From Phymorhynchus buccinoides (lineage: Eukaryota > Mollusca > Gastropoda > Neogastropoda > Raphitomidae): 64,000 nucleotides of DNA. Location: positions 21,242,865-21,306,864 of the forward strand of contig CM065712.1 in NCBI GenBank assembly GCA_017654935.2, given 5' to 3'. Position 1 is the stretch's first letter; each line of letters opens with the position of its first letter. The notes under the pieces are model-generated. The model worked only from the letters and a program-made list of their open reading frames with translations, did not search any database and was not told the origin of the DNA. The position numbers were made by a program, and so were the translations under genes. Positions 10,196 to 21,440 of the stretch are shown piece after piece.

Positions 10196-10933
10196 TCAAA
10201 AGTAACGACCAAGGGGTGACTGTCTGAGGGTCTCCGCCAGCCATACAGCTGGGGACCATCCCTCCGACCCCTTAGTAAGAATGTCTTTTTTAGTATAATT
10301 AATATTATGTAATTTCAATTTATCTAATAAATCTTTAAGTTCTATTTTAATTTCTACGCATGGGTTGAAGAGATGGTTTACGTTCAGTACCTCATTGCAT
10401 TTACACTTTATTTCTACAAATTTACAGCGTTCTGATTCTGTTCTAAGTCTGAGTATTATTGACTGTAAGGATCGTTGGATATTTAAAAATAAACCTTGAA
10501 AAACTATCTTATGATCTTGCGGGTGAGTTTTAGTATATTCTTCTAGTTCTTCTGCCCACTCCTGAAAAGCTGATGTTTTTAATTTTGCTTTTGCTTCTTT
10601 AATTGATAGTTTTATATCTATTTTTGTCCCTGCGTGGCCCTGGGCTGCCTGTTTTGCAGCCCTATCTGCCTGGTCGTTACCTTTTATACCTGTATGGGAC
10701 GGGATCCATATTATTTGTAAATTTGTTCCTTTTAATTTAATATAATGTAACAATAAATTAATTTCACTTATCACTTCAAATCTGTTTGATGTTTCATTTT
10801 GAATAGCTTGGATCGAAGATAGTGAATCTGTAAAAATAGTCACATTTATCGGTGGATTCGGTAAGTTATTTATGTAAGCTGCAGGCCTCCAACAGGGCCC
10901 ACAGTTCAGCACTAAAAATTGACAAGTAATCAT
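10196..10933 (-). pseudogene. LINE RNase H C-terminal part
   Basis: Second half of the RNase H domain. FTDSLSS carries the third catalytic Asp, and WIPSHTGIKGNDQADRAAK carries the conserved His and last Asp. A C-terminal extension with Cys/His (CKCNEVLNVNHLF) follows, ending at TGA (10196). It is frameshifted from the upstream frame, which it overlaps at 10866-10933. RNase H removes template RNA during target-primed reverse transcription. Confidence 0.85.
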
Positions 10934-11522
10934 TTAGTTGAAATGATTTAACTATTTTAAGTGAGGGGATGGCAAAAGCACATCCAATCTTATTTTCAAT
11001 TTTGGAGCCATCAGTAAAAATTTGCATGTAGTGTCTTAAACCGTGAATTTTTTCTTTAGCTGCGGCGCCGATTACATTTATGTCCTGTTTGGAGTATTGT
11101 TCGTGTAATGTTACGTCAAATATAGCTTCTTCTCTTTCCCACGTAGGGAAAGTTGCTACGGGATGAGGGGCAACGTCCCTTAGTTCGAGATTTGCTTTGG
11201 CAAATAGGCTTTTTGAGTAACAAATTATATCTTTTGTTTTTGAATATAAAAGAGGTTGTTTCCTTTGTAGTTTTGAATAATCCAAGGATGGCTCTTGGAT
11301 ATCCATTATAAAGTCTGTGTCTGTTTTTACAGCGTACCATCTAGTTATAAATTTGGCACAGTTTAACTTTATAAGGTTTTCGAGTGGCAACCATCCCACA
11401 TCTCTGTAAACCAGTTTATTAATCGCGTAGGATGGTATACCTAGGGCTGTTTTGAGTGCTCTGCACTCCATTGATTGCAGCCGTTGTACTTGGTCTTTAC
11501 TTAGGGAGTGAAAAACTTCCAT
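10866..11522 (-). pseudogene. LINE region between RT and RNase H, with RNase H start
   Basis: Same frame as the RT segment above it but separated by an in-frame stop near 11589. It contains the thumb/connection region and then IFTDGSK and AELWALLEA, the first two acidic motifs of RNase H. The remaining motifs lie in the next frame (10196-10933). All four RNase H acidic residues therefore survive, but across a frameshift. Confidence 0.85.
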
Positions 11523-11588
11523 TCCGTAGGTTAATCTACTTAATCTAGTGTTAACTAAATAGGTTAAAAATTTGGGGTTCTTTGCCCA

Positions 11589-12503
11589 CTATTCTGTGGA
11601 AATAGTTTTTATGAAATTTAGTGCCTGGTTGGCTTTTTTAATAAAATATGTTATATGGGCATTCCAGTTAAGATTTGGAGTTAGGGTTACTCCTAAATTT
11701 TTTACTTTGGAGCTTTGTTGTTTCACATTCCCTAGAATATCTAATGTTATGTTTGTTGTTTTTAGATTTGCAAAACCCATAAACTGACACTTTTCAGATG
11801 ATAGCGTAAAGCCATTTTCTTCAAGGTAAGTTGCTATGGCGGTTGTATTCTTTTGGTGGCTTTTATAAAACTTTTGAAAAGTTCTACTTTTAGCATTAGC
11901 TTTGCACGCGGACGTCCATATCGCGATGTCGTCCGCATACATTGTAATGTTAGATAATTTAAGCAAAGTCAAATTTATATCATGTAACATAATATTAAAA
12001 AGTATTGGTGCAACTATGCTTCCCTGAAGTACACCCATGTCCAAATTGTGGGCTGTTGAGAATGAGTTTCCTACTTTAACTTTCATTTTGCGATTTTCTA
12101 AAAATGTTTTAATAAAATTAAACATGTTGCCCTCTATGCCGAGCTTGCTTATTTTTTGAAGCAGCTTCCCATGCCAGACAGTGTCGTAGGCCCCTTTAAT
12201 GTCGAAGAAGGTGGCCAGTACCTTCCTCTTTCGGGTGAACGCCTTTCTGACATGGGAAGTTAATTTGACTACCTGCTCAATACAGCTTCTGTGCTTACGA
12301 AATCCTGCTTGAAAAGGGGGTAAAATATTATTTTTTTGTAAAAAGTATTCTAATCGTTGTTTAACGATTTTTTCGTGTATTATCCCCAGGTGAGGGGTGA
12401 GGGAGATGGGCCGGTAGCTTTTTGGGTCCTGTCTCGGTTTTCTGGGTTTCGGGATACCCACTACCTGTGCCTCTTTCCAGGCCTGTGGCACCTCCCCCCT
12501 CAC
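11589..12503 (-). pseudogene. LINE reverse transcriptase domain
   Basis: A 304-codon frame with the RT motifs in order: SYRPISLTPHLGIIHEKI, QAGFRKHRSC, FFDIKGAYDTVWH (motif A), GVLQGSIVAPILFN (motif B) and YADDIAIW (motif C). The catalytic Asp residues of motifs A and C are intact. The domain copies element RNA at a nicked target. The frame starts internally after a frameshift and ends at an in-frame stop, so it is part of a broken ORF2, not a host gene. Confidence 0.9.
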
Positions 12504-12522
12504 CCAACACCTAGAGTAGAAA

Positions 12523-13119
12523 TTATGAATGATCTTTAGATACGATTGGGGTAGTTTTTTTAATTATTCCATAGGAGATTGGATCTTCTCCTGTAGCTTT
12601 TTTAACTTTCTTTGTTAATCTGAGGGCTCTAGCAAGCTCGGCAAAAGTGAGCGGTGCATTAATTACGTCATTATTATTAGTTGACTTTTCAGTTGTTGGT
12701 ATTTTAGCTCTTCTATGTTGTTCATGTTGTGGAAGAAATTTAGTTTGACTTGCACTGGCAAAAGTTTCTGCTAGGATATTGGCTGTCTCTTGATTGTTTG
12801 TAGTAAGTTTCTTGTTCTTGTTCAAAACTCTAGTTTCCCTTAAACATCCTTTTAATTAATTTTTTTTTAGGTTCTTCCAGGCCTTTCCCAAGTCTGTATA
12901 GTTTGTGATTTTGTCGTCAGTAAAGTATTCTAATTTAGCTTTTGCTACCATCTTTTTACTATTTTTTTCAGCTATTTTTTTATCTTCAAAATTTTCTGTT
13001 GTTGGAAATGTATTAAATATACTTTGTTGGTGCTTGTTTGTGACTGCTTCTGCACACTCTCCATTCCACCAGTGGTTATTTCTGGTGAAACTGACAGTGG
13101 TTTCATTTTGTGTGGTCAT
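12523..13119 (-). pseudogene. LINE ORF2 linker between endonuclease and RT
   Basis: Two pieces in the same frame, 12856-13119 and 12523-12825, separated by a stop. The first has WWNGECAEAV, the WW-N-C pattern usual just after the endonuclease in I/Jockey elements. The second has the ADDxx-like TGEDPISYGIIKK segment preceding RT motif 1. A frame change separates it from the RT frame. Confidence 0.75.
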
Positions 13120-13150
13120 TGGTATCGATTGTTGACAAGCATTTAATATA

Positions 13151-13480
13151 TTACTTCTTATATTTTGATAGTAAATTTCGAGGTTCTAGTTGAATTTGAA
13201 TAGTATTTGAATACTGAGTATCATCTATATTTGAAACAGTAGGCAGTTGTTTAGTATAATATAAATTTATACTTACATAAGTTGCTGTTTTAACTTTACC
13301 TACAGTATTTCTAACGCTTGGTGGGTAGCAAAAGCCATCAATGTTTGGTAACTGGGAAAAAATTACATTTAAAGATTGAATACACAGTATATGATACTGT
13401 GTGGAAGTTGTAGCTAAAAAATTTATTAAGTAATCCTTCGTTGTATTTATGGATCTGCAGTTCCACTGCAGGATATTCAA
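13151..13480 (-). pseudogene. LINE APE-type endonuclease, N-terminal remnant
   Basis: Starts MNILQWNCRSI, the classic first motif of APE-like LINE endonucleases with the metal-binding Asn. The rest is short: the GDFN-x-H and SDH motifs are missing, and only about 30 bases separate it from the post-endonuclease linker. An internal deletion of a few hundred bases is the simplest explanation. Without those motifs it cannot cleave DNA. Confidence 0.8.
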
Positions 13481-13571
13481 AGTGGCCTTATACTTAGACA
13501 GGATAAAAATAGGAGGTTTCGATAAACCTTATCCACTAAAACTTCAGGTTAAAATCGATTTTCTATTGCCA

Positions 13572-14021
13572 CTAGGCATGTAACTGTTTGGTTTTGGAAG
13601 CCTGGGACACTATTCTTTGCCTTTGTCTATATGTCTCTCCTGGCTCGCACACTAGTTGTGCCAGGCGATAAAGATTACTATCTTGTGGCATGGGGACAGG
13701 AGTAGTGTTGGAGGGTGTAATAATAGATGACAGTCCTTCTAATAAGAGACTGGGTTTGTTGGTGGTTTTCGCTTTGGCGAGGCTAACCAGAATATTAGTC
13801 ATAAACAGTTCTTGTGGGGATTTGCTAGAAGCTGTTTGAGTGAAAGTATTGAGTTCTGCAGCTGTTTGGGTTGGAATTGAGTTTGAGCCTTGTTCTTGAA
13901 ACTTTTTGAAACAGTTTGTTATTACACTATCCATGTATGTTGTTAATTTAGTTACGATGGATTCCGTTTGTCTTTCAATTCGTTTATTTATAATTTCTTC
14001 TTTTTTTCCCCGTTGCTGCAT
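13572..14021 (-). pseudogene. LINE ORF1 C-terminal segment
   Basis: Hydrophilic segment, Gln/Ser/Thr-rich, beginning MQQRGKKEEIINKRIERQTE and predicted helical at the start. It lies between the zinc-knuckle part of ORF1 and the endonuclease start, so by position it is the ORF1 C-terminus. A short frame at 14031-14216 (basic, KKHFRPRITSSRAKT) probably belongs to the same ORF. Confidence 0.6.
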
Positions 14022-14415
14022 TTGCCAATGCTATTTTAATTCTTGAGCTCTGTTTCTGAGTGTTTTGGCTCTTGAACTAGTTATTCTGGGTCTGAAGTGT
14101 TTTTTCTTGTTTGACTTTGGTTTTAGTGACTTCACTGCTTCGTTGCTTGAAGTGGAATTTGGAAGGCTGTTTGTCTGTATCGTCACTTGAGACGACGTAT
14201 CCTGATTACCTATCACTTTGGCAGCTAGCTGCCTGGAGGGCTAGTTCTATATCGGTCTTCTTTCCTCCATGTCAAGTGTACTTTTGGGGAGGGGGAGGGC
14301 ACCGACGACACTCGGGTTTGCTTTGTTTTTTCTGTTTCTAATTCTGTTTTAGCTTTTCTAATAGCTGCCGAGTAGGGAAGGAAGGATTCCCCGCAAATAC
14401 GGATTGCCCTAAGCC

Positions 14416-14694
14416 TTATTTGGTATTGCGGGCATCCCAAGTGGGATCCTCCACAGTTGACTTACATTTAGAGACATCATGTCCGCCCTGGGCACATCGA
14501 ACGCAGGTCACTCTCTTTGAGCGGCACTGGTTTGCACTGTGCCCGAGGCGGGCACAATTCCTACATCTTCTGACCGGTGCCACGTAAGTGTGCACGCGGA
14601 ATTCTTCAGCTTTAATTTTAACCATGGTGGGGAGAGTTGGTTTGTTAAAAACTATCCTAGCAGCTCTTGAGTCTGTTCCATCTCTGTTTTTCAA
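14416..14694 (-). pseudogene. LINE ORF1 (gag-like) zinc-knuckle segment
   Basis: Contains two CCHC-type knuckles, CRNCARLGHSANQC and CVRCAQGGHDVSKC, after a segment with FRVHTYVAPVRRC. This is the RNA-binding gag region of I/Jockey-type ORF1 proteins, which coat element RNA. The frame breaks on both sides. Confidence 0.85.
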
Positions 14695-15245
14695 TCTGGA
14701 TGCAGATTTAGCCTCTGGAATGCTTTGGACGATGTTTTTGGTGTCTTCTTCTAGAGCTATTCCTTTGATGACACCTTCAGTTGTTACTGTTAGAATGGAA
14801 CATTTTATATGGATCTGTTAAAAAAAATCATTTTGGCAAGCTGTTGTTATTTTTCTGATTTACACCCAATCAGCCAGCGGTTGTTGGAAAGTGGACGCTG
14901 ACTGAGGATGGGGCCTATTGTTTGTTTATAAAGTTGGTAGCTTGATGTAGGGCCCAAAGCTCGAAGCGTTGCTGGGCCAGTACCTAGATCTTCTAGCACC
15001 ACTGGGTGCTTCAAAAAGACAGGTGGTGGTAGGTTGGTTAATTCTCCTGTTTTGACTAACGTTTGGTTGTTGTTTTTGGTTGTTTTCAGTTCCTTCTGCG
15101 GGCGCCGTGCCCCAAACAGATTCTTTACCCTTGGGAGTCCCCGGGACGGGGTCTACAGAAGACGAGGGCTAAGTTCTGTGGGATTTTTCTGTTGGTCTGT
15201 TCATTGAAGTGATCATTTGGTGGGGGATTCTCCCCCGTCTTTCTC

Positions 15246-15584
15246 TTAGTCTTTTTTTTTCGGGGTTTTGGGGGGGGGTTCCAGGGCTTTGTCCGAGCCC
15301 CTGTCTTGCCTGCTTCTTTTCCTGGTGGACTTGGAATCGGCAAGGTTTACGTTTTGTTTTTCTTTTCCCCTTGGGGAGTGATCTTGAAAGGTTTGAAAAA
15401 CTGAATCCTCTCTGGCATCATCAAGTGCCATTGGTGACACGTTAGAAATTATGGTTTCAGCGTCTGACTCGATGTCACTGGACATGATTTCTATGTCCTC
15501 AGAAGTGATTTTGTCACTGGGGGGGATCCGTGTGGTCTCCCCAGGAAGACGTGCTCCCCCTTCAACTAGGTCCTGTCTGCTCAT
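15246..15584 (-). pseudogene. LINE ORF1 N-terminal segment
   Basis: Starts MSRQDLVEGGARL at 15584 and becomes basic toward the end (TRKRSRQDRGSDK, TPKKKD). An acidic then basic, low-complexity N-terminus is common in LINE ORF1. Position upstream of the zinc knuckles and the broken frames support this. It could be an unrelated short ORF. Confidence 0.6.
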
Positions 15585-15600
15585 GACAGAGGATTTTTTC

Positions 15601-16924
15601 CGACAAAAATTAAGTCAGTTAAATATATTTTATATTTTATTTTATAATTTTATACAATATTTTATAAATTTTAGTCTTTACAAAGAGTGTAAGGGGAAAC
15701 TTTTCCTTCCCTTCCTACCCTCGCCTACTGGGGGGAGGGGGGAGGGTGGGTTCCAAAACAAATCGGAAAAATGAAATTTACATGCCTACGGGTAGGGAAC
15801 TTCTATCGTTTTTAAGAACGTCCAATCAGAACAGTCCAAGCTACACCGCAATAGGCTCCACAGCAAGTTTCGTCAAAGGGTAGGACCAATCAGATGACAC
15901 CAATGAGTGGTCCGACTGGCGCCACAACCTTTTTTTAGCAGTGTTCAAAAAACATCACTGTATCTTTAGTTATTCTTACGGCAACTTTACCTACCACAAC
16001 TTAATATTCCATTTCGGTGTGTGTGCCACATGCATCCAATATTGGATCCACTGCCAAATTATGCACTGACTTTCCTGTTCTTTACATGTTGGGTTCAGGG
16101 AGTAGCTACACTACTAGGATTTACTTGCATCCCTTTAATTAGAGGATCACCTCAGTGGTCGGCTCTTTCTACCCACATGTATTAAATTTTTCAAATCGCA
16201 ATTTCCGCATTTTAATAACTTATCTATTTTACCCAAAATGTTCTTCATTTTTCTTTTCACCTTGTGCTGGTTTGCTTAAATTGTGGACTTTTCGGCCTAG
16301 TGCAGAGAAGACACCATTCTTTTATTAGAAATGTCTTCCTGTTGGGGTTGATCCACAAGATAGTGTTTGTTAGCAGATATACATACTGACGAGAATTCCA
16401 TAATTCGAAAGAGATCTCTCTATGTACTTGCTCATACACTGTCTGTCCCCCATTGGGACAAAAAGTAAATCAGCACAATCTTTTACTATTTATTTTATTC
16501 TTTTCACAGCACAGAGCTACCTTCAAAATGTATACACAGTTAGTGGTGTTTGTGGTTTCTTTGATCAAACCCTAACAACTAGACAGCCGAATAACACATC
16601 GAACTGCAAAAAAAAAGGAAAAAAAACAAAACCCTAACACCCTATTTATGCTCACGTAAGTAAAGTCCAACGACGAGAAGTGAGGTGAGGAGGCAGAAGG
16701 AGTCGTTGTGAGAGAAGAAGGGTGGCCCAACCCCGAGGACAATGCGTAGGTGCCTCTGCTCCCAGAGCAGTGGAAGGCACGCGAGAGTGACTCTACTCCC
16801 AGAGTAGGTGGTTAACACTCGTGGTTGATCGCACGACGGATGATGCAGGAGGGCTCAAAGAATGGAGTGTGGCCACATCCCGTCAGTCATCCGCCCTACT
16901 GGAATGGTCAACCTATGGCTATAT
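15601..16924. other. Flank of the LINE, no gene
   Basis: AT-rich sequence after the ORF1 start, then 15780-15930 with two CCAAT-type motifs (CCAATCAGA and CCAATCAGAT), possibly the LINE 5' region or a promoter. The rest has no supported coding region. Confidence 0.5.
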
Positions 16925-17012
16925 TTTTCACGCCAGCGGGCAGTCAAATGCACTAGGGGCTTATCACGCGATTTTCTTACTTGGGCGTAGTGAGAGAGAG
17001 GGTGATTGGTAG
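16925..17012. mobile_element. Fragment of the 8402-8826 element
   Basis: Contains GGCAGTCAAATGCACTAGGGG, GGCTTATCACGCGATTTTC and a GAGAGAG run, matching one terminal arm of the element at 8402-8826. Confidence 0.65.
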
Positions 17013-17344
17013 GACCACTCACTGTCTCTCTATCTTTATTTATCCTCAACTAATAAAATAGACAGGTTTAGCCCCACTCGAGCGTCATGCCCTGTGGTGT
17101 GATAAAAATCGCACTAAGTCTCTCATTGTAGAGTAGCTAGGGGTCTCGGCAGACGCCCAAAGTCGCCCTGAAGTTCAGCTAGAGGCAGTAGCAAAAAGAC
17201 TGTAAAACTGTATATTCACAGTTATATTGGTTTAAACGCAGTCTCCATCTGTTCAATCAATTGTTCAATTATGACGTTAATTTAAGGAGCAGGGTATAGG
17301 CTTCGAGCTTGTTGTTGCTCTAATTCGTCTTTTTGTTTGATCGT

Positions 17345-17662
17345 TTCCGAGTGAGTGAATAAAGATTTGTTTAAACCAAACTGTATAAAATAAAACAAAA
17401 CAAAAACAAATTTCGTGCACACGATTTGGTCTAAACTCCGGCGGCCATAAGAAAAGAGAAGACATAGGTATTACGCCTTCTCTTTCACTGAAAGAATTTG
17501 ACTTCCAGCACCTCCTCCAAGGAGGAGGAATGGCCGATTTGACGGTTTGATTTCTAGCAAAACCAGAGCAAAGTGAGTGTTACAAACTCTGTAAAGGGTG
17601 TTTTCCTGGTGAGCTCGACGTGTTTCTTGACAACACCCATCCGTCCCGGGGGGGGTGCCCCT
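17345..17662. mobile_element. TTAA-type element family 3, right half
   Basis: Matches the right arm of 33101-33739: CTTCTCTTTCACTGAAAGAA, CCAGAGCAAAGTGAGTGTTA, CCTGGTGAGCTCGAC and CATCCGTC in order. It ends next to TTAA at 17663-17666. The left arm is missing. Confidence 0.7.
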
Positions 17663-17679
17663 TTAAGCTTTCTTTCCTA

Positions 17680-18050
17680 CATGCACACACAACGCCCTTG
17701 ACTTAAGGCTGTGTCCCAGACCAATTAACATAGGATAGAACCACAAGGGCTACATCAAAAATGCTGTTTATGCTCGCTATGCATAGGATATGCGAGGATT
17801 GTCTTTAGCCATGACTAGCTATGTATAACATCATCAGTCTCGAACAAACAAAAAACGAAGTCGGAAGTCGGAGTGTGGCTGCCCACGTGGCGGGGTAACA
17901 AAAAACGGTCACCTACGTATTCTAATGTTCTCAGCCCTAGCTGGTGTATTTGTACCATAGTGTTCAAATGCTTCGGCTGTTGGGATGATCCCTGGAGTCT
18001 TTTAGCCAGGGTCAGGTCAACAACAACAGCATGCACAACACTCCATCCCC
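17680..18050. other. No recognised feature
   Basis: Mixed-composition sequence with no convincing ORF or repeat. Confidence 0.5.
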
Positions 18051-18057
18051 ACCTCCT

Positions 18058-18109
18058 CTCTCTCTCTCTCTCTGTCTCTCTTCTCTCTTTCTCTCTCTCT
18101 CTCTCTTCA

Positions 18110-18162
<53 letters not shown>
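18058..18162. repeat. (CT)n microsatellite
   Basis: Imperfect then perfect CT run. Confidence 0.95.
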
Positions 18163-18164
<2 letters not shown>

Positions 18165-18331
18165 GGGGTGGAGATGCGTGTGCGGGCAATAAAAAGACTT
18201 AAAATTTATCAACCAAAAAAAGGAATGGTTCCAGCAAACAAAATAGTATAAGTGCATGGCTTTGTACATCGATTTCTCGGTAAAAAACTGTAGATTTACA
18301 CCCTCCTGCTCTATTTCTTGGTTCTTTCCGT

Positions 18332-18355
18332 GGTTAGGGATAGGGTTAGGGTTAG
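18332..18355. repeat. Short telomere-like repeat
   Basis: Four near-TTAGGG units in the same imperfect arrangement as at 7161-7196. Confidence 0.7.
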
Positions 18356-18359
18356 TTGA

Positions 18360-19454
18360 TGGTCTTTTCTTTTGCCACAAGCATCTGTTTTTTTGTCAAA
18401 ATCATCATTTATTTTTTTGGAGCATTAAATCGCTGCCCAATAAAAACTGCAAGTTTTAAACCAATGCGAAATTACATACACAATTCAAGAACTTAAAATG
18501 TGGATCACAATCAGTAGCTTAATAATCCAATTTCTCATAATTTGGAAAAATAAAAAAATAATGTAATAATCTGTATTTCAGAGAGTTTTAAAACTTCAAT
18601 TATTTCTGGAATGTTCATCATGTAATAATCTAATAATTTGTATTTATCTGTATTTCATAATTTTAAACTTCAATAATATTCTCTGTTGTTACTTATGTTA
18701 ATAATAATTAATACCGTAATGCTTATATTTGTTATTTGTAAATGCATGAAGAAGGAATAAAATGTTTAATACAAAAAAATAATGCTTATATAGCGCATAA
18801 TCTTGCTAAGCAACTCAATGCGCGTTTTTTCACTCACCATTCGTACAAACATTTTCTAACAGACTGGCCCACGCATCCTCACCATACATCTCTATGAAAA
18901 TGAATACATTAGAGAATGCATTGCGTATAATCATAACACAACACACTAACACCCACCTTGGCATGTCTCTTCTATTTTTGTTTGTGGCTCAAGCCACAAA
19001 CCTATAACTCACTTTGTCGGTCTGTCGGTCTGTGTCTGTCGGTCTGTCGTTCCCAAATTGTCGCACATTTTGACAAAATTGTCGCACTTCAAATCGAGGC
19101 TACACTTCTGGCCGCTCTTTAAAATGATGTATTTTAAAAGCGTACAAAATAATAAACATACGTAATACAGACACTACACCAGACACGACGAGTATGTGGT
19201 GCTTCTTTCGATGAGCATAAGTAGGATACATAGTTTTAAATGTTTTCCAAAAGATATAAAAAGTGACTAAATGGTGCAGAGATAACATTCTGGTTTACAG
19301 ATTAAAAATATTGAAAAGCCTTGGGAGGTGACTCATGGTTGGAGTGGTAAAAATAGACCGCGTGCCACAAACTATTGCGATTTCGCGCTTGTTTCAAGAC
19401 ATTTTCAAAGACGAGTATGGAACTGATTTTGCTCGTTCTGTTTTTTAAAAATGC
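18360..19454. other. AT-rich stretch, no gene
   Basis: No ORF with protein-like composition. A TTATATAGCGC retroelement-tail motif is near 18784, and short TCGGTCTGT direct repeats are at 19017-19050. Confidence 0.5.
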
Positions 19455-19570
19455 ATTAAATACATGTATGTATGTGTGCGTGCGTGCGTGTATGCGTGCG
19501 TGTGAACGTATGTGTGCATACGTGCGCGCGCGCGCGCGCGTGTGTGTGTGTGTGTACGCGCGCGTGCGGG
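19455..19570. repeat. (GT)n/(GC)n microsatellite
   Basis: Alternating purine-pyrimidine run including GCGCGCGCGCG at about 19524-19540. Potential Z-DNA. Confidence 0.9.
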
Positions 19571-19679
19571 CGAGGAATATTCCATTTCTACCATTTCTGC
19601 GAGTTAAATGATGGTGTGAATGGTATCAGCTTAGAAATCAGTCGTCCATATCAATCACAAAAAGATTGATGTCATTAAA

Positions 19680-19680
<1 letters not shown>

Positions 19681-19729
<49 letters not shown>

Positions 19730-19834
19730 ATCTCTCTCTCTCTCTCTCTCTCTTCTCTCTTTTCAACTGACCTGTCGTGGTGGGTGGGGGGAAAAAAAGA
19801 AGAAAAATAAACAAACAAACAAACAAACAAACAA
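19681..19834. repeat. (CT)n and (AAAC)n microsatellites
   Basis: CT run at 19681-19752 and AAAC tetramers at 19806-19834. Confidence 0.9.
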
Positions 19835-20436
19835 ATCAAACAGCAAACCAAGATATCAGTAAACGCGCTGCTAAATTAAAGACCCAACGGTGCGGACTTT
19901 TTTTTAACTTAATAAGAGAGAGTAACAGCACCAACAGTCAAAAATGGGTAACTACTACGATGGTTGCCATCGTAAGAAAGGAACACCCAACGTGGCATCC
20001 ACCCACTCCCACCGTTATAACCGCTCCTCCCCCTCCTCCCCCGCCATCCTTCCTCTTCTCTTTCCAGTCCCCACCCCCACCCCCCTCCCACCGTCTTTTG
20101 GGTGGTGGGGGGGGGGGGGGGGTTTGTTAACCCCCCAAAAAAAATTGAACACAAGAGGCGGTGACAGGGGATTCGGAGGAGGAGGTAGGTGTGAGAAGTT
20201 GATAGAGGAGAGAAGTTAGGACGGCGGGGGTATGGTTGGGAGAGAGTCACGGAGAGAGAGAGAGAGAGAGGGGGGGGGGGGAGAGAGAGAAAGAGGGGGG
20301 GGGGGGTAGTTGAAGGAAGAGAGAAACGGCAGCTGTTGGAAGAATAATCCTGATTGGCATTCGGAGGTGACGCGCCCTACCCCCCACCTCCCTCTCTATT
20401 TCTCTAGGTGCGTGTGCGGTGTGTGTGTGTGTGTGA
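19835..20436. other. C/G-rich low-complexity sequence, no gene
   Basis: Runs of CCCCCACC, GGGGGG and GAGAGAG. No supported gene. Confidence 0.6.
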
Positions 20437-21056
20437 AGACGGAAAGGGGGAGGTGGGGTGGAAGAGGGAAAGTGTACGGAATGGAAACCGAGTCACTCTC
20501 TCTACAAATCATGATGATGATTAGAGTTGAGAACCGGTTTTACCGAACCGGTGTTTTTTTTTTTACCAGTACTCGCATCACCAGTTTCACATGTTCATTT
20601 GTCAGAATATTCACCACACACGCACGCACGCGCACACATACACACACACAATAATGAAACTTATGACTTATGACACACACACACACACACACACACACTC
20701 AACTCAACACTCAGTCAAAGTCAAAGCCATACACCACCACAAACTAGAAACAGCTACTCTCTGCGCTGAGAATCAGAGTTGTTCTTCGAAAAGAATGCGT
20801 TATTCTAAGAAACACTTACTTTCAGTTTGCAGTTAAATAAACGGTTCAGAGCAACTCGAACCGGTTTTTCGAACCGCGAAAGTTTAGCACCGGTTTGGGG
20901 GTTCAAACCGGTTTTTGTCCCCATCTTTAAATTGATTATGTCCAATAGGGAACATTCGCCTCTCCGCGTTATCAAGTCAAAACAAGAGAAGACGAGGCAA
21001 GAAACATTTATTGGTTCAGTTCATGTAGATGAAATGCACGTGTAGACATAATTATA

Positions 21057-21270
21057 GGGGAACACGGGGTAAAAAGCCCATGGGCGGGTAAGAAGCCCAT
21101 GCCAATTATCTAATCAAATGAAGTAAATTTCAGTCACATTTTGCCCATGAGACGAGTGTTAATGTTTAGCATTTGTCTCATGGGCAAATTTGACTGAAGT
21201 TTTCTTTATTTCATGAGATAATTGGCATGGGTTTCTTACCCGCCCATGGACTTTTTACCCCGTCTTACCC
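21057..21270. mobile_element. 214 bp foldback MITE with TA target duplication, copy B
   Basis: Same length and arms as 3396-3609 but inverted: its left arm matches the right arm of the other copy, and the spacer reads as the reverse complement. It is flanked by TA at 21055-21056 and 21271-21272. Removing the element and one TA restores the uninterrupted sequence seen in copy A (about 3343-3352). Confidence 0.88.
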
Positions 21271-21272
21271 TA

Positions 21273-21439
21273 TATGGTAAAATTGTTTAAAACTTGTTTG
21301 TCCCTATGTGTCTTTGAAACGACCATTAAAACCAAAACCAGTTAGATTAACATGGTACTTGATCTATGTTCTAAAAAACATATAGAGTGCTAGTTTAGTT
21401 TCTCCTCCTTATTAGGGAGGCATTGGCAGAACCCAGCCG
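21273..21439 (-). mobile_element. Penelope/retrozyme-like unit, inverted fragment
   Basis: Reverse complement of 21447-21570 together with 21940-22016. On the minus strand it begins CGGCTGGGTTCTGCC, right after the position equivalent to the ribozyme cut, and shares this boundary with copy A (3736). Confidence 0.6.
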
Positions 21440-21440
21440 A

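Larger units (their letters stand above)
10190..15600 (-). mobile_element. Degenerate I-group non-LTR retrotransposon (LINE)
   Basis: Reading on the minus strand from about 15584 to 10196 the order is gag-like ORF1 with CCHC knuckles, APE endonuclease start, linker, reverse transcriptase and RNase H. An RNase H domain after the RT, together with a CCHC gag, is characteristic of the I group (I, Nimb, Ingi and relatives). The copy has at least four frame changes, in-frame stops and a large endonuclease deletion, so it cannot be autonomous. No clear target duplication or 3' tail was found. Confidence 0.9.

Noticed and set aside
15780..15930. CCAAT-box promoter of a host gene
   Set aside because: Two CCAATCAG motifs are visible, but no downstream gene on either strand supports them; they may belong to the LINE 5' flank.
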